Shown here piece after piece: positions 20,146 through 30,034 of a stretch of DNA of 64,000 nt (positions are counted from its first letter, which is position 1; each line of letters begins with the position of its first letter). Under the pieces are notes generated by a model that worked only from the letters and a program-made list of their open reading frames with translations, ran no database searches and was not told the origin of the DNA. Made by a program: the position numbers and the translations under genes. Origin of the DNA: Phialophora verrucosa (Eukaryota; Ascomycota; Eurotiomycetes; Chaetothyriales; Herpotrichiellaceae); contig MSED01000008.1 of assembly GCA_002099365.1 (NCBI GenBank), positions 248,001 through 312,000 on the forward strand. Direction: 5' to 3'.

Positions 20146-21553
20146 TCACACATCACCAAGTTGCGTGATCACAGCCAGAAGTGCGAATATCACTAATTGC
20201 TCAAGGTTAATTAATGTCTTTGCAGGACAAACTGGCGAGAGGGGCACTTACACGCGGATGTCGTGATTATGTACGTGGCAATAACCCACGCTGCTTCTGC
20301 GACTGCCACGTCGTCGACTTCTCCATGGTCCGAGTACATGTACCAGAACCCAACAGCCAAGCTCAGCAGGATTGGCACCACGCCCCAGAACACAACCTTG
20401 AAGACCGACCAACGAAGCTTCAACTCCAAGGTCAGAGTACCCAATTCTGCGTTCTTTGAGCTGTTGTTGAAATGCTGGTGGATCCACATCAGCCAACGAC
20501 CCTCATAGTCGAGCGTGTGCGTGTTGTAGCTCCGCCAGAGCTCCGCCAGCGCTCGCTCCGTCTCTGCGTCCAGTTCTACCTCGCTGTGGTGGCCTTTGTT
20601 GGGGTCGCACTGGTAAATGCCGAAACCCGACACTTCTTTCAGGGACATTCCTCTTCGGATCGGATTCCTCAATTGCCTGTGGGCCTTACGAATTTGTTGG
20701 AACAGGCCGTCAATCCGCATGACGCGACGTAAGGATTCTCTCGGCCCGGTCTCGTCGCTCATGATGCCCACGACCACATAGTAGTAGTCGTTGAGCCACG
20801 GATGTGCCATGCTGGGCACCGCGTGTCCGGGTTCATTCGAGGCCTTCTGGTTTTCTACAGCCGTCGTACTGCTATGCTCTCGACTGGAAACACTTTGTCT
20901 CTCTGCGTCTGGTGAATCCGACTGCTCTTTTCTGGATAATCCAAATTTCTGGCGTACTTGTGGTAGCCTGTCACGTACCCAGCTGGTTTCCGAGTTCCCC
21001 CATCCCTGTTCCCCCAGGACACATCAGTAAATGCCTTCTTGTTGGTGCCTCACCAGCATTTACGTACGAAACGGACGCTTGCAATGGCAGCGTCGATCCC
21101 ACCTGCAGACGTCCTGTAGTTAATGTCCTGGGACAAGCTAAACCCGAGAAACTGAAATGTCGTCCGGTATGAGTAGGACCGTCGCACAGATCTTGCACAG
21201 TCAGGAATGTCTTTCTCCTCGTTTGACTTCCAAGACAGCCAAGTGAGTGCAGCATTGCTGAAGCCGTCAGACTTAACTTTAGGTGGCCTTACCACCACTG
21301 GCGGTGACTCCAGGCGGATTGATTTTGATGACTTGGAGACCTGAGGGCTGAGCTCGACATCCGAGCGCTCTGATGCATGTGGGATACCAGGACTCGGGCG
21401 CACTGTCGCCGAGGGTTTAATTTCGGTCGTGTACTCGCTGGTTGCTAGACGCCGAGCGGTAGGAGTAGTAGAAGTACCAGCAATACCGGGCACACCGACT
21501 TGCTCGATATGTAGGTTTCCGGCGTGATCGCTCGGGGAGACAGTGTCCGCCAT
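20146..21553 (-). CDS. Conserved fungal protein with two C-terminal transmembrane helices, function unknown
   Basis: I assemble three exons: 21553-21068, 21005-20252 and 20192-20146, with introns of 62 bp (GTACGT...ACAG, branch ACTGAT) and 59 bp (GTAAGT...TTAG, branch TTAAC). The result is 428 residues in frame. Residues 1-160 are Ser/Thr/Pro-rich and probably disordered. The middle holds WVRDRLPQVRQKFGLS and the well-ordered HPWLNDYYYVVVGIMSDETG, then MSLKEVSGFGIYQCDP and GRWLMWIHQHFNNS. Two hydrophobic helices close the protein: VVFWGVVPILLSLAVGFWYM and a second ending SALIFALLAVITQLGDV, half of which comes from the 47-bp last exon. I do not recognise a function. The N-terminal exon structure is less certain than the C-terminal one. 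Confidence 0.72.
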
Positions 21554-23977
21554 CTTCGACTCTGTCTTGTATGGGTGACCTTATGAGCGGCAATGGGTCG
21601 CTGTATTTCTGGCTACTATAACGCCATCCTTGAGGAATGCGCCATATAAGTATCCGATTGCTGCTGAAACAGATACTTCCAAAAACGAGCCGGTCAGTAA
21701 TGTCTAAGAACGTTGAATTATGAAAAGACTCTCAATCCAGACCGCGGAGACATTCTGTCGCTCTCGTTCAGACGCCTTTAGGGGAGGGCAGAACGCCTAA
21801 AACGCTGACTAAGTAAGGAAGGACTCGAAGTTGGTTAAGCTCCCCGTTAGGTGCCTCAGGTGACCGTACACTAAGCCTCAAGCGGCGGTCAAAGGAGCTT
21901 CAGCACCGGCCCGACGGCTTGGCCGACTCTTATCTTCGGCCAGTCGTCTCGTTACTGTGGCAGGAGACAGGTGCTTCCTTGTCGAAACCGGCCGACGTCA
22001 ATCGAGGATATCCCGAGTACGTACAGATGAACTCTTATCCTTACATACCTCGTATGTTTGCCTACTGCCAGTTGCTGGTAATCAAATGGATGTCTGCCTC
22101 TTTCCGTCAAGGATGCCGAACACCGACTTCAGAGTCTTCGCTCGAGGGAAGATTGACAGCGACATGGAGAAGCGACCGCCTTACGCGGAAGTGATGACGC
22201 TCTAAAAAAAGTCCAATGGCTCCCTTCCACACCGCCTGATTCTAAGTCGAGATTTCTGGAGCTCCCTCGAATATCATCAGTGCAGGCCGCAGAAAGCAGA
22301 CACACTCGGCGATCTGGCGACTCTGCCGAACGTATAAAAGAGTTCTTCTGAGCAGATTCAAGGATCTTCCTGCCAACGCCGCGCAGCAAGCAGGCCCTGC
22401 TGAAAAAGATCCAAATTGAAACGTTCCAATCCTGACTGAGCGATCGCGCAAATGACACACTTCTGTACGATACAAGTAGGTTTGAGGCTCGGAATCAATA
22501 AGACGAACCGGACGCCGGGCGACCAACCCTCGTTGCAACCTCCACGCCGCTCGATCTTTGGGAGGCCGCCATTGCCATCGGCCGAAGCATGTTGACGGCC
22601 GAACAGTGCACCTGAGGAAGCTAGCGGCCTGGTGGCGAAGCGTGCAAGAGCAAGTGCAAGTCTGAAATATTGCTAGTGCATATCGCTACATGAAGTAGGC
22701 GACGTCGAATCACGGCCTGGAGCTCGAGGTGCTCTTTGACGCTTTTGAACTTGACCAAGTCGGATCGCGGCCACGCAGGTGTGCTGGCGTTGAAATGTGC
22801 ACGAAGCATGCTGGTAGAGGGAGTCACCCCTTGGTTTTGCAAAGCTGTTCCCGGCTATTGCGTGGATTTACTCTCCATCCAGTCGGCTGGACGGTGCGGT
22901 ACTTGTTTCCAAGAGGCTCGGCAGATAGCGAGGATTCAACGTCCAGGCTACTTGGCAGGCATTTGTTGCATGCAACAATGTCTAAAAATACGATTGAAGT
23001 TGCCCCAAGTAAGGGATCGTCCTGCGTTGCCGGGCTCTTGCCACCCAGCTCTGATTCATATGTGGGCTGCGTTTCGATTGTGATGCGCCTACACTGCCCT
23101 AGCTGGCTACATGGAGGGAGCCTCGTCACGAGTAACAAGTACCTCGTACTCGGTACGGCCATGTGGTGTTCACCACGGATAGCATCTTTTCCGCAATCTT
23201 GAGACTCTCGAGACCTCCATCCTGACAGCCGACTTGATGATCTTTGCCACTGCGACTATTAGCGGCTCTTCGGTTGATATGGCACAGCCACTCAGCCACT
23301 CAGTGCAGCCACTCATGGTCTTGCTCACGAGTCCCTGCAGATCGCTCCTCCGGATCTGCTTTCCAACTTTCGCCACACCAGGGCGACCAGGTCCCTTGCT
23401 CGGCATTCCAGACCTTCGTCGAACAGCCACTTACGCCTTCAACGCTCCTGCATCGCTTGCGCTAGTTTCTTGCCCATCTCACAGTTGCGCAGGGCGTTCT
23501 GGGATTGTCAACCATTCGTATCAGAGATGCAGCTCCAGAACTCTAGCGATCACGACTGACTGGCTTCCCTACCTGCTTTCTTCCCTGTCGACATGTGTTT
23601 AGCTGCGCGCCAGCCGCGCAGGCCACGACTACGAGAACTCGTACCCTGAGAGATGCGCATCTCTAGCAATGGACACCCGAGGTGAGCGATCTACACTGAT
23701 TGTCGAATATCTACTGTGGAGGGCGATGCTACGGAGGAAGATCCCTCTTCTCTCTTCTCATGGAGGCTGAAGCAACATTTTCTCCATCGCTGCGTTGTGT
23801 GCATATGCAACCTTTCCTTTGAAACACGCTGCATCAATGTTTTTCATATCCTGCATTTGACTGCACAATTACAGTACCATCCCTAGAACGAGGGAGTAAT
23901 CGGTGGTGGCGATCAGACCACATCTATGGTCCCCTAATCAAGGTCGAAAGAGAGCATCACAACTTCATACCAGCAAC
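21554..23977. other. Gene-poor interval, 2.4 kb
   Basis: This is a shared 5' region of two divergent genes. Open frames are all short and overlap on both strands, and none resembles a protein family. A GTAC-rich cluster lies at 23131-23158. No RNA gene or mobile element is recognisable. Confidence 0.5.
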
Positions 23978-26326
23978 ATGAAGGCCTGTCGGTTGCTGTT
24001 GGTTGTGCCAGCCTTGGCAAACCTGGTGGCAGCCCAGGAGAGCATTAATTTCCTCAGTATTATCGTTTCCGAGGCCAATTCCGTCTATACACAGGTCAAC
24101 TCCATTTTGTCATCGGCTGCGTCGGCCGCCTCAGCAGCAGCAGTCTCTGCAACGGCGACCTCCACGGGGGACATCTCGACAGCCTCCGCATCCATTGCAT
24201 CCGACTCACTGGCAACAAGCGACGGTACGAGCGCTTCGCCATTCGTACCCTCAACATCGACTTCGGCATCTTCGACCTCGTCATACTCGTCAGCTGTATT
24301 CGGATCAATCAACTCCCCTACGACTTCAGCGGGGACCACCTCCCATACCAGCTCACAGGCTTCCTCCGCGAATCCTTCTTCCAAGATCACATCCTCCTTG
24401 ACATTGTCAACACCGATCGTGGGCACATCTTCAGTGTTTGGAGCAGCCGCGGAGACTGCGACGAGCGTACCCTCGTCATCCGGTTCCAGCTCTCACACAA
24501 ACCTCGCGATCATCCTTGGATGTGTTCTTGGAGCTTTGGCACTCGGTTTCTTCATCTTGACCTTGGTGATTTGCTGCAAGCGCAGGAGACATGGTTCCTC
24601 GCCCCGCCACAGCGCCCTCTCCGCAGGGGACGATGAAGTCGAAGCCTGGAGAGACCATCAGACCCCGGGTATGATTCCAAGTCGTGGCTCTTCGCGTCAT
24701 GCTCGAGGCGTCTCCGGTGCGGCACCTCTCATGGCTGAACACCCGGCTTACCGCAATGGGGTTGGACAAGAGAACCCGTTCGCTCCTGTTCCACCCCCAC
24801 CGAGGCGGACGGCGCCAAATTCTCGACCTGGCTTGACGGACGGCACAATCCCCGGGGATGACCCTTTCGTCAAAGAAACTGCTGGGAGCACCAGCATTCG
24901 CAGTCCGTTGTCTCATCACAAAGGCGGAATCGCGGCGGGTATTGCTGCAGCTGCAGCTGGAGGAGCGCTCATGCATAAACACGACAAGCATGAGGATGAA
25001 GAAGCGATGTTGGCAAATGCGAACTCCGCGTCAGAACCTCCTGTCACTCGTCGAGTAAGTCGCAAGCCTGTACCTGTGCGCCATGTCAACAACAGCGAGC
25101 CGTGGCCGTACTCTCCTGTCTCACCGATTGACTCGGCCGCTGAGATGGCGGCACTCACCAAGGATCCGACGAGAAACAGCGGCGACAGCCGGAGGAGCTT
25201 CAGTCGTGACGCAGCTAGAGCCAACGCAGCCTTCGACCAGCAGTATGCAATGCCACAAGATGGTAGCCATAGCCATGGCCTCGAAGCAGGTCTGGCTGGG
25301 CTCGCTGCTGGCGCCGCAGGGGGTGCCATCCTGGCACATCACCCGGATCAAGAACGCCGTCGCTCGCGCAGCAGTAGCAGCAGCAACAGCAACAGCAATC
25401 GACGCGCCCGACCTCCAGCGGCTGCTTCCGGCGACGACTCCGATCATTCGAGCTCAAGCAGGAGCTCCAGAGAGCGCAGGAACCTCTCTGGCGGCAGTTA
25501 TGGCGACGCACTTGCCCACGTCTCGCAGCAGCAGCCGCCGCCGCCGCCGCCGCCGCCGCCGCAGGAGACCGCGATCCCACCGCAGCACAGCGACCTTTAC
25601 GGCGTGCCCGTAGCAGCGACCTCCCGCTCGCGCAGAGATAGCGGCCTCGGCTCAGCCGCCCCTGGCGCCGCGTATGCGAACCGCCCTGCCGTCCCGTCTC
25701 CGCTATCCAGCGAAGTCCGTCCAGATACTCGTTCAGGCTACTCGCCCCCACGAAGCAGGGCACGGCGGAGCTCCAGCGGCGGATCACGATACTCGTTCCC
25801 CTACGAACCCCTGGACCACGACTACGGCGCCTATCCTGTCTTCTCTGCGCCACTACCACACGTGCCTTCTCTTCCGTCATCATCACCATCATCACCATCA
25901 GCAAATCCCACCGCCAATCACAGCCCCGGCCAGGACAAGGCCATCGTCGGCGACAACGGGTATCCCCACATGAACGTCCTCCGCCGCAAGAGCGGTGGTG
26001 AGTACGATCTCCCCATTGAGCTACCCCCGCCGGGTGCGCAACATCCTCCTCCAGCCGAAGGACGATTCGGCCTGGGCACGTCTCGCGCTATTAATACCGC
26101 GACGATGAAAGGTTGGACCAGTGGCGATGACTCGACCTGGCGCGTGAGCGACGGCATGCCTAGCGGTTGGCAGCGCGCGAGCTTCAGCGATAGCCCGCGC
26201 CACAGTCGAGACCTTGGGCTTCGTGACTCGGGAGTCGGGATGAATGCCGGGAGGAGACGGCTGAGGGCGAGTGATTTCGCTGGCATAGATGACGGGCCTT
26301 ACCATGGGTTTGGGCGGGCTCTCTGA
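23978..26326 (+). CDS. Mucin-like single-pass membrane protein
   Basis: This is a type I membrane protein of 782 residues if it starts at 23978, where a signal peptide begins (MKACRLLLVVPALANLVAAQ). The open frame extends 25 codons further up, but that extension spoils the signal peptide. The ectodomain (about 21-170) is Ser/Thr/Ala-rich and should be heavily O-glycosylated. One TM helix follows (about 174-199: AIILGCVLGALALGFFIL, then the stop-transfer KRRRHG). The long cytoplasmic part is low complexity. It has two Gly/Ala runs (GGIAAGIAAAAAGGA and GLAAGAAGGA), an Arg/Ser block, nine consecutive Pro, and a C-terminus with ASDFAGIDDGPYHGFGRAL. The layout resembles fungal wall-stress or mucin sensors, but I see no WSC or other named domain, so a sensor role is only inferred. 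Confidence 0.75.
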   Translation: MKACRLLLVVPALANLVAAQESINFLSIIVSEANSVYTQVNSILSSAASAASAAAVSATATSTGDISTASASIASDSLATSDGTSASPFVPSTSTSASSTSSYSSAVFGSINSPTTSAGTTSHTSSQASSANPSSKITSSLTLSTPIVGTSSVFGAAAETATSVPSSSGSSSHTNLAIILGCVLGALALGFFILTLVICCKRRRHGSSPRHSALSAGDDEVEAWRDHQTPGMIPSRGSSRHARGVSGAAPLMAEHPAYRNGVGQENPFAPVPPPPRRTAPNSRPGLTDGTIPGDDPFVKETAGSTSIRSPLSHHKGGIAAGIAAAAAGGALMHKHDKHEDEEAMLANANSASEPPVTRRVSRKPVPVRHVNNSEPWPYSPVSPIDSAAEMAALTKDPTRNSGDSRRSFSRDAARANAAFDQQYAMPQDGSHSHGLEAGLAGLAAGAAGGAILAHHPDQERRRSRSSSSSNSNSNRRARPPAAASGDDSDHSSSSRSSRERRNLSGGSYGDALAHVSQQQPPPPPPPPPQETAIPPQHSDLYGVPVAATSRSRRDSGLGSAAPGAAYANRPAVPSPLSSEVRPDTRSGYSPPRSRARRSSSGGSRYSFPYEPLDHDYGAYPVFSAPLPHVPSLPSSSPSSPSANPTANHSPGQDKAIVGDNGYPHMNVLRRKSGGEYDLPIELPPPGAQHPPPAEGRFGLGTSRAINTATMKGWTSGDDSTWRVSDGMPSGWQRASFSDSPRHSRDLGLRDSGVGMNAGRRRLRASDFAGIDDGPYHGFGRAL
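25537..25563 (+). repeat. CCG trinucleotide run encoding poly-Pro
   Basis: A (CCG)n run inside the mucin-like gene encodes nine prolines, directly after QQQ. Confidence 0.85.
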
Positions 26327-26946
26327 AAGAGCAATAGATGAGCGTGTACATTGATAGGTATTCCGATTTGCATTGAGATATTATTTTCTCGCTTCGTTCT
26401 GCCACACCGTGCGTGCGTGCGTGCATGATTCCCGATCTCTCAGATGCGATAGATGATATCCCACACCCATGGTGCATTTGTTTCTAATGCTCTGTACTCC
26501 GTAGCGGCCCTCGTAAGGCAATGCTTGGAATTCCCAATGTATGTATGAAACAAATGCTACCAGTAGTTGTTCAGAAATGCCTCAAGTCATTGGACCGGGA
26601 TCAAATGCAAACGAAATGCAGTATTCTACGAATATGTCCCCCGACGTAAGCAACATCGGCGCCGCCGAGTGGGTATCTGGCAGCCTTCGCCGTCACTGGT
26701 TCCAAGCGCCTGTGTATGTATGCAGCTGTACATGCGACACAGATGCATAGTGCCGCCCCTCCGTATCATGATGAAACAGTATTAGCCCAGTCTTCTGTCC
26801 ATGGAGTCTGTAGCCTGTGCTCCAATATGAAATATGCATTTTAAAGCCGGCCTCTGCCGCCTCTGCGGCCTCATGAGCACCTGAGTAGCCTTCATGATGG
26901 TTGCCCATCGCAACCCACACCATCATTGGTCTGAAATCCAAGTCAT
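26327..26946. other. Intergenic, convergent
   Basis: This 620-bp interval between convergent genes has a short GTGC tetranucleotide run (about 26409-26425) and no gene. Confidence 0.5.
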
Positions 26947-28815
26947 CTAATTTAATAACCTGACCATGTCTGAGGGAATCCTTCCCGTGGGTGAAACTGT
27001 ATCGTTGTTGCGCCACTCCTCTCTGGCAGAAGTCGAAGGGGGCGTCTCTGGCGCCGGACTTGCTTCCGCGCTTGAGAATTCTGAAATGACGGCTGGAGCT
27101 GCTTCGTTTGCATCCCGCCGCGGCGACAGTGGCTCTGGTAGAGGCTGCTTGAAGCCGGTCTTGTTGACCTCAACAACGGGTTTCGTGATTCTGCCATTGA
27201 TTACTCCTTGTTTTGAGAGCTTGCCAGATGCCCTAATCTTCGTAACCTTGGGTTTCTTGTTGAGCGAGGTCTTGGATTTAGCGTTCTTGGTCTTGTTCTC
27301 TTGGCCATTGAGAAGATCCAAAAGCGACTTCCCTCTGCTGGCTGCATTTATCACTGTCGCTTGCTTTGCAGAAGCTTCTTTGCTCCGCGCAGTCACGTTC
27401 AGTTTGATGCGAATCGGCGAGGGTGTGGAGGACGTTGGCTTCTTTTCCCTCTTCGGGGACTCATCTCCATTCTGGCTTCGTGGAGGAGTCATTGTGTTGA
27501 TTTCCACAGATGACATAAGTTGCGAGCCGGCAGTCTCGCTCTTCTTGGGAGTGGGAGGTATCAGTACCTCGATCTCGCCCTGACTCGACCTGACTCGATC
27601 AAGATCGGCCTCTGTGTAGTTTTCAGCTCCATCGGTGCGAGGATCGTCCCATTCCCTCAACCGTGCCAGTCGAGCAACTTCATCACTGTCGCCACTGACG
27701 ATCAGATCCCAACAGTCCTCGAGGTCCTTCCCAGGCGGCGCTGGCTCGTGGTTAATCCAGACTGTGGTGCCTTCTCGTCTGTCTTTGACAATCTGACACA
27801 TCTCACGGACTATGCGCCGTACTGCCGGAATCTTCATGCTGGTCCCAACCACGATCACACAGTCAGGTCTTGTTCGAAAGTCTGCCGTGGTGACGGCACC
27901 AATCGCCTCGTCATCAGGATTATGCTCGTTGTAGAGAACGATTCGAGGTCGTAACTTTCCAACACCATGACTTCGCTTGCCTGCATGTGTCGTCCTTAGC
28001 GCATCGGCGGCGACACACTGTGGGCATAGAGGTGGAGAGGCTCCATCAAACAAATGCGCTTGGAAGTCGGAAATATGCCTGCATTTCTGACACATCATTT
28101 TCTCAAGCCCACCGTGAAGCTGGATCGTCTTCGGCCAGGGCGCTTTATGGCTAAGAGGGACTTGAGTGGCTAAGGGCGGCAAGGACGACTCGAGACCATC
28201 CACATTCTGAGTATACAGCCGAAGTAGGCGTCCTTCAACAGCTAGTCTGGCAAGGAAGCGGTGGAAGAGGGTCGGCTTGGCATTGTCGGCCATCTTGGAC
28301 AGCTTGCGGACCATTTTGTGGAATTCTGCCGTTGAGTGGTCGTCTTTGTAGACAGAGGCGTCGAATAGCATCTTGCCGGAGCTCTTCAACTTGTGTTCCC
28401 CTCTCAGGCTCTTGAACAAGCCATGAGAGGACCTGAAGTCGGGGATACCAGCTGAAACAGATATGCCAGCCCCTGCCACCACCACAATTTTTCTCCTGTT
28501 TCGCACAGCTTTGAGAAGGGTATCGAGAGCCTCTCTGCGGTCGTACTCGGATTGCGCCGTGTCAGAGGTCAGATCCAGATATTGGGTTGTGCGGATCTTT
28601 GGCTCGATCTTCCGGCGCTTTCGTGGGCGAGGCATTTCGTCGCCAGCATGCTGGGAGGCAGGTGGAGTGACGACTTGAAAGCCGGGAGGTAAAGTTGGCG
28701 AAGCTGGGGGAGAGCTGAGAGGAGAGCTGGGAGGAGAGCTGAGAGGAGAGCTAAGAGGAGAACTGGGAAGTGAGCTCAAGGGCGATGAAAGCTCTGACAT
28801 TTGGTCGCACTCCAT
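26947..28815 (-). CDS. NAD-dependent protein deacetylase, Hst3/Hst4-type sirtuin
   Basis: This is a sirtuin of 622 residues in one exon. The catalytic domain spans about 95-345: VVVAGAGISVSAGIPDFRSS (NAD binding), YTQNVDGLE, QLHGG with catalytic His 234, zinc cysteines at 242, 245, 264 and 267 (MCQKC, CPQC), then VVGTSMKIPAVRR. The spacing and the IPDFRSSHGLF start place it with the Hst3/Hst4 class, which in yeasts removes H3 K56 acetylation. In filamentous fungi Hst4-type sirtuins have been linked to regulation of secondary metabolism. An N-terminal tail (residues 8-42) consists of SSPL/SSPP repeats, followed by basic PRPRKRRKIEPK. The long C-terminal part is Ser/Lys/Pro-rich with acidic segments and no recognisable domain. 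Confidence 0.92.
   Translation of the reverse strand: MECDQMSELSSPLSSLPSSPLSSPLSSPPSSPLSSPPASPTLPPGFQVVTPPASQHAGDEMPRPRKRRKIEPKIRTTQYLDLTSDTAQSEYDRREALDTLLKAVRNRRKIVVVAGAGISVSAGIPDFRSSHGLFKSLRGEHKLKSSGKMLFDASVYKDDHSTAEFHKMVRKLSKMADNAKPTLFHRFLARLAVEGRLLRLYTQNVDGLESSLPPLATQVPLSHKAPWPKTIQLHGGLEKMMCQKCRHISDFQAHLFDGASPPLCPQCVAADALRTTHAGKRSHGVGKLRPRIVLYNEHNPDDEAIGAVTTADFRTRPDCVIVVGTSMKIPAVRRIVREMCQIVKDRREGTTVWINHEPAPPGKDLEDCWDLIVSGDSDEVARLARLREWDDPRTDGAENYTEADLDRVRSSQGEIEVLIPPTPKKSETAGSQLMSSVEINTMTPPRSQNGDESPKREKKPTSSTPSPIRIKLNVTARSKEASAKQATVINAASRGKSLLDLLNGQENKTKNAKSKTSLNKKPKVTKIRASGKLSKQGVINGRITKPVVEVNKTGFKQPLPEPLSPRRDANEAAPAVISEFSSAEASPAPETPPSTSAREEWRNNDTVSPTGRIPSDMVRLLN
28709..28780. repeat. 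12-bp tandem repeat encoding the sirtuin SSPL tract
   Basis: About six copies of a 12-bp unit (ggagagctgaga and variants) stand in tandem. Each encodes one four-residue SSPL/SSPP unit on the minus strand. Confidence 0.85.
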
Positions 28816-30034
28816 CGTGGTTGCTGTTGAGTTGCGGGTGAGGTTGAGGGGACAACTGATTTATCGCATGACGGGAAGGAGCTACCCATCCGGCAAGGGG
28901 GTGTCGAGTTAACTCTGAATTTTCTATAGGACAACAAATTGCGCTCTGCGACTTGTCACCTACAATTCACTAAGAAAAAGTCAGGTGAGGAGTGAGTGAA
29001 GTGGTCGCAAAGGATCGTTTGTTGCGAGGGTGAGCTGAGGGTCAGGCACGGGAGGCGCAGTTTTGGGAGTCGATGATGAGGCTGGCCGAGGAGACGACAT
29101 GTCACGAACCCGGACAGGGAAGAGGGTGAATGGGGCGGGAGGGACGGGGGCCCATCCCAAGCAGAAAGCGTCAGCGGCGGGCGGCTGTTTGCAGCCCTGA
29201 CCTGGCAGATGCCCGATCGAAACACCAAAACTCGGGTCGCATGCTGCAAAACACACGCAGCGGGTAGGAATGCTGGGGCCGTCGACCGACAAGCGATTGG
29301 CTGGCCGTGGTTTGCGGGTAACGATTAGGTGCTGGGCCCTCCGTACCCGTACTGGGCGCTGCGTTATTCCAGTACCTGGCAGATCGTGTGCAGGCGCCCA
29401 ACCAGCACCTCAAGAGAGTGGCAGTGTACATATCAGCATGCCTCGTATGACAGACGGCCGCAGTTACAATTCACACAGCTGATGAGCGTTCTATCTTGAT
29501 CATATCCTCTATCATTGTTTCGTGTGAAGCAGATGCAAGCACCACCACTCCGTACCAGATGTGCGATACCTGCTACTGTTTCCCCGGCTACCGCCTAAAG
29601 TGGCCCCCGCACGACCACTGTGGCTTGTGCTTTCGTTAGGCAACGGCTTGCCCACACGCTGCTTTTATGTACGCCCGCCTTGTGCATCTACCTCGAGCCG
29701 CTGTTTCAGCCTTTCGTTTGTGCAGGTTCTTACTCGTACATCGAGGATGGACAAAGAGTCTTCCTATTCGCAGTTTGCTGTAACATCAGCTTTGTCTCCA
29801 AGTCGCATGACCTTCTGCTGACATTTGAGCATCCTATTTCCCCTCGCGCCAGACATTGACAAAAGCTTACGGCGTAGTCAAGACTCCTTGATTGACCGTC
29901 AAGCATCCTTCCACCTACGCATATAAAGTATTTACTACTCAAGCATAACCGCCCCCCGTGGAACATTTGAGTGGGACGCTATGGAAAACTCTAGCGTGTT
30001 CAGCTCGTAGTACGAGTGCGCGTGGAGAGTTTTC
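28816..30034. promoter_or_regulatory. Divergent interval between sirtuin and Mediator subunit 16
   Basis: This is 1.2 kb between two head-to-head genes. Small open frames on both strands have no similarity. It should carry both promoters; I see no diagnostic element. Confidence 0.45.

Noticed and set aside
25215..25904. 229-codon minus-strand frame with Cys runs inside the mucin-like gene
   Set aside because: Antisense of CAG/AGC-rich Ser/Gln/Pro coding repeats; no independent support.
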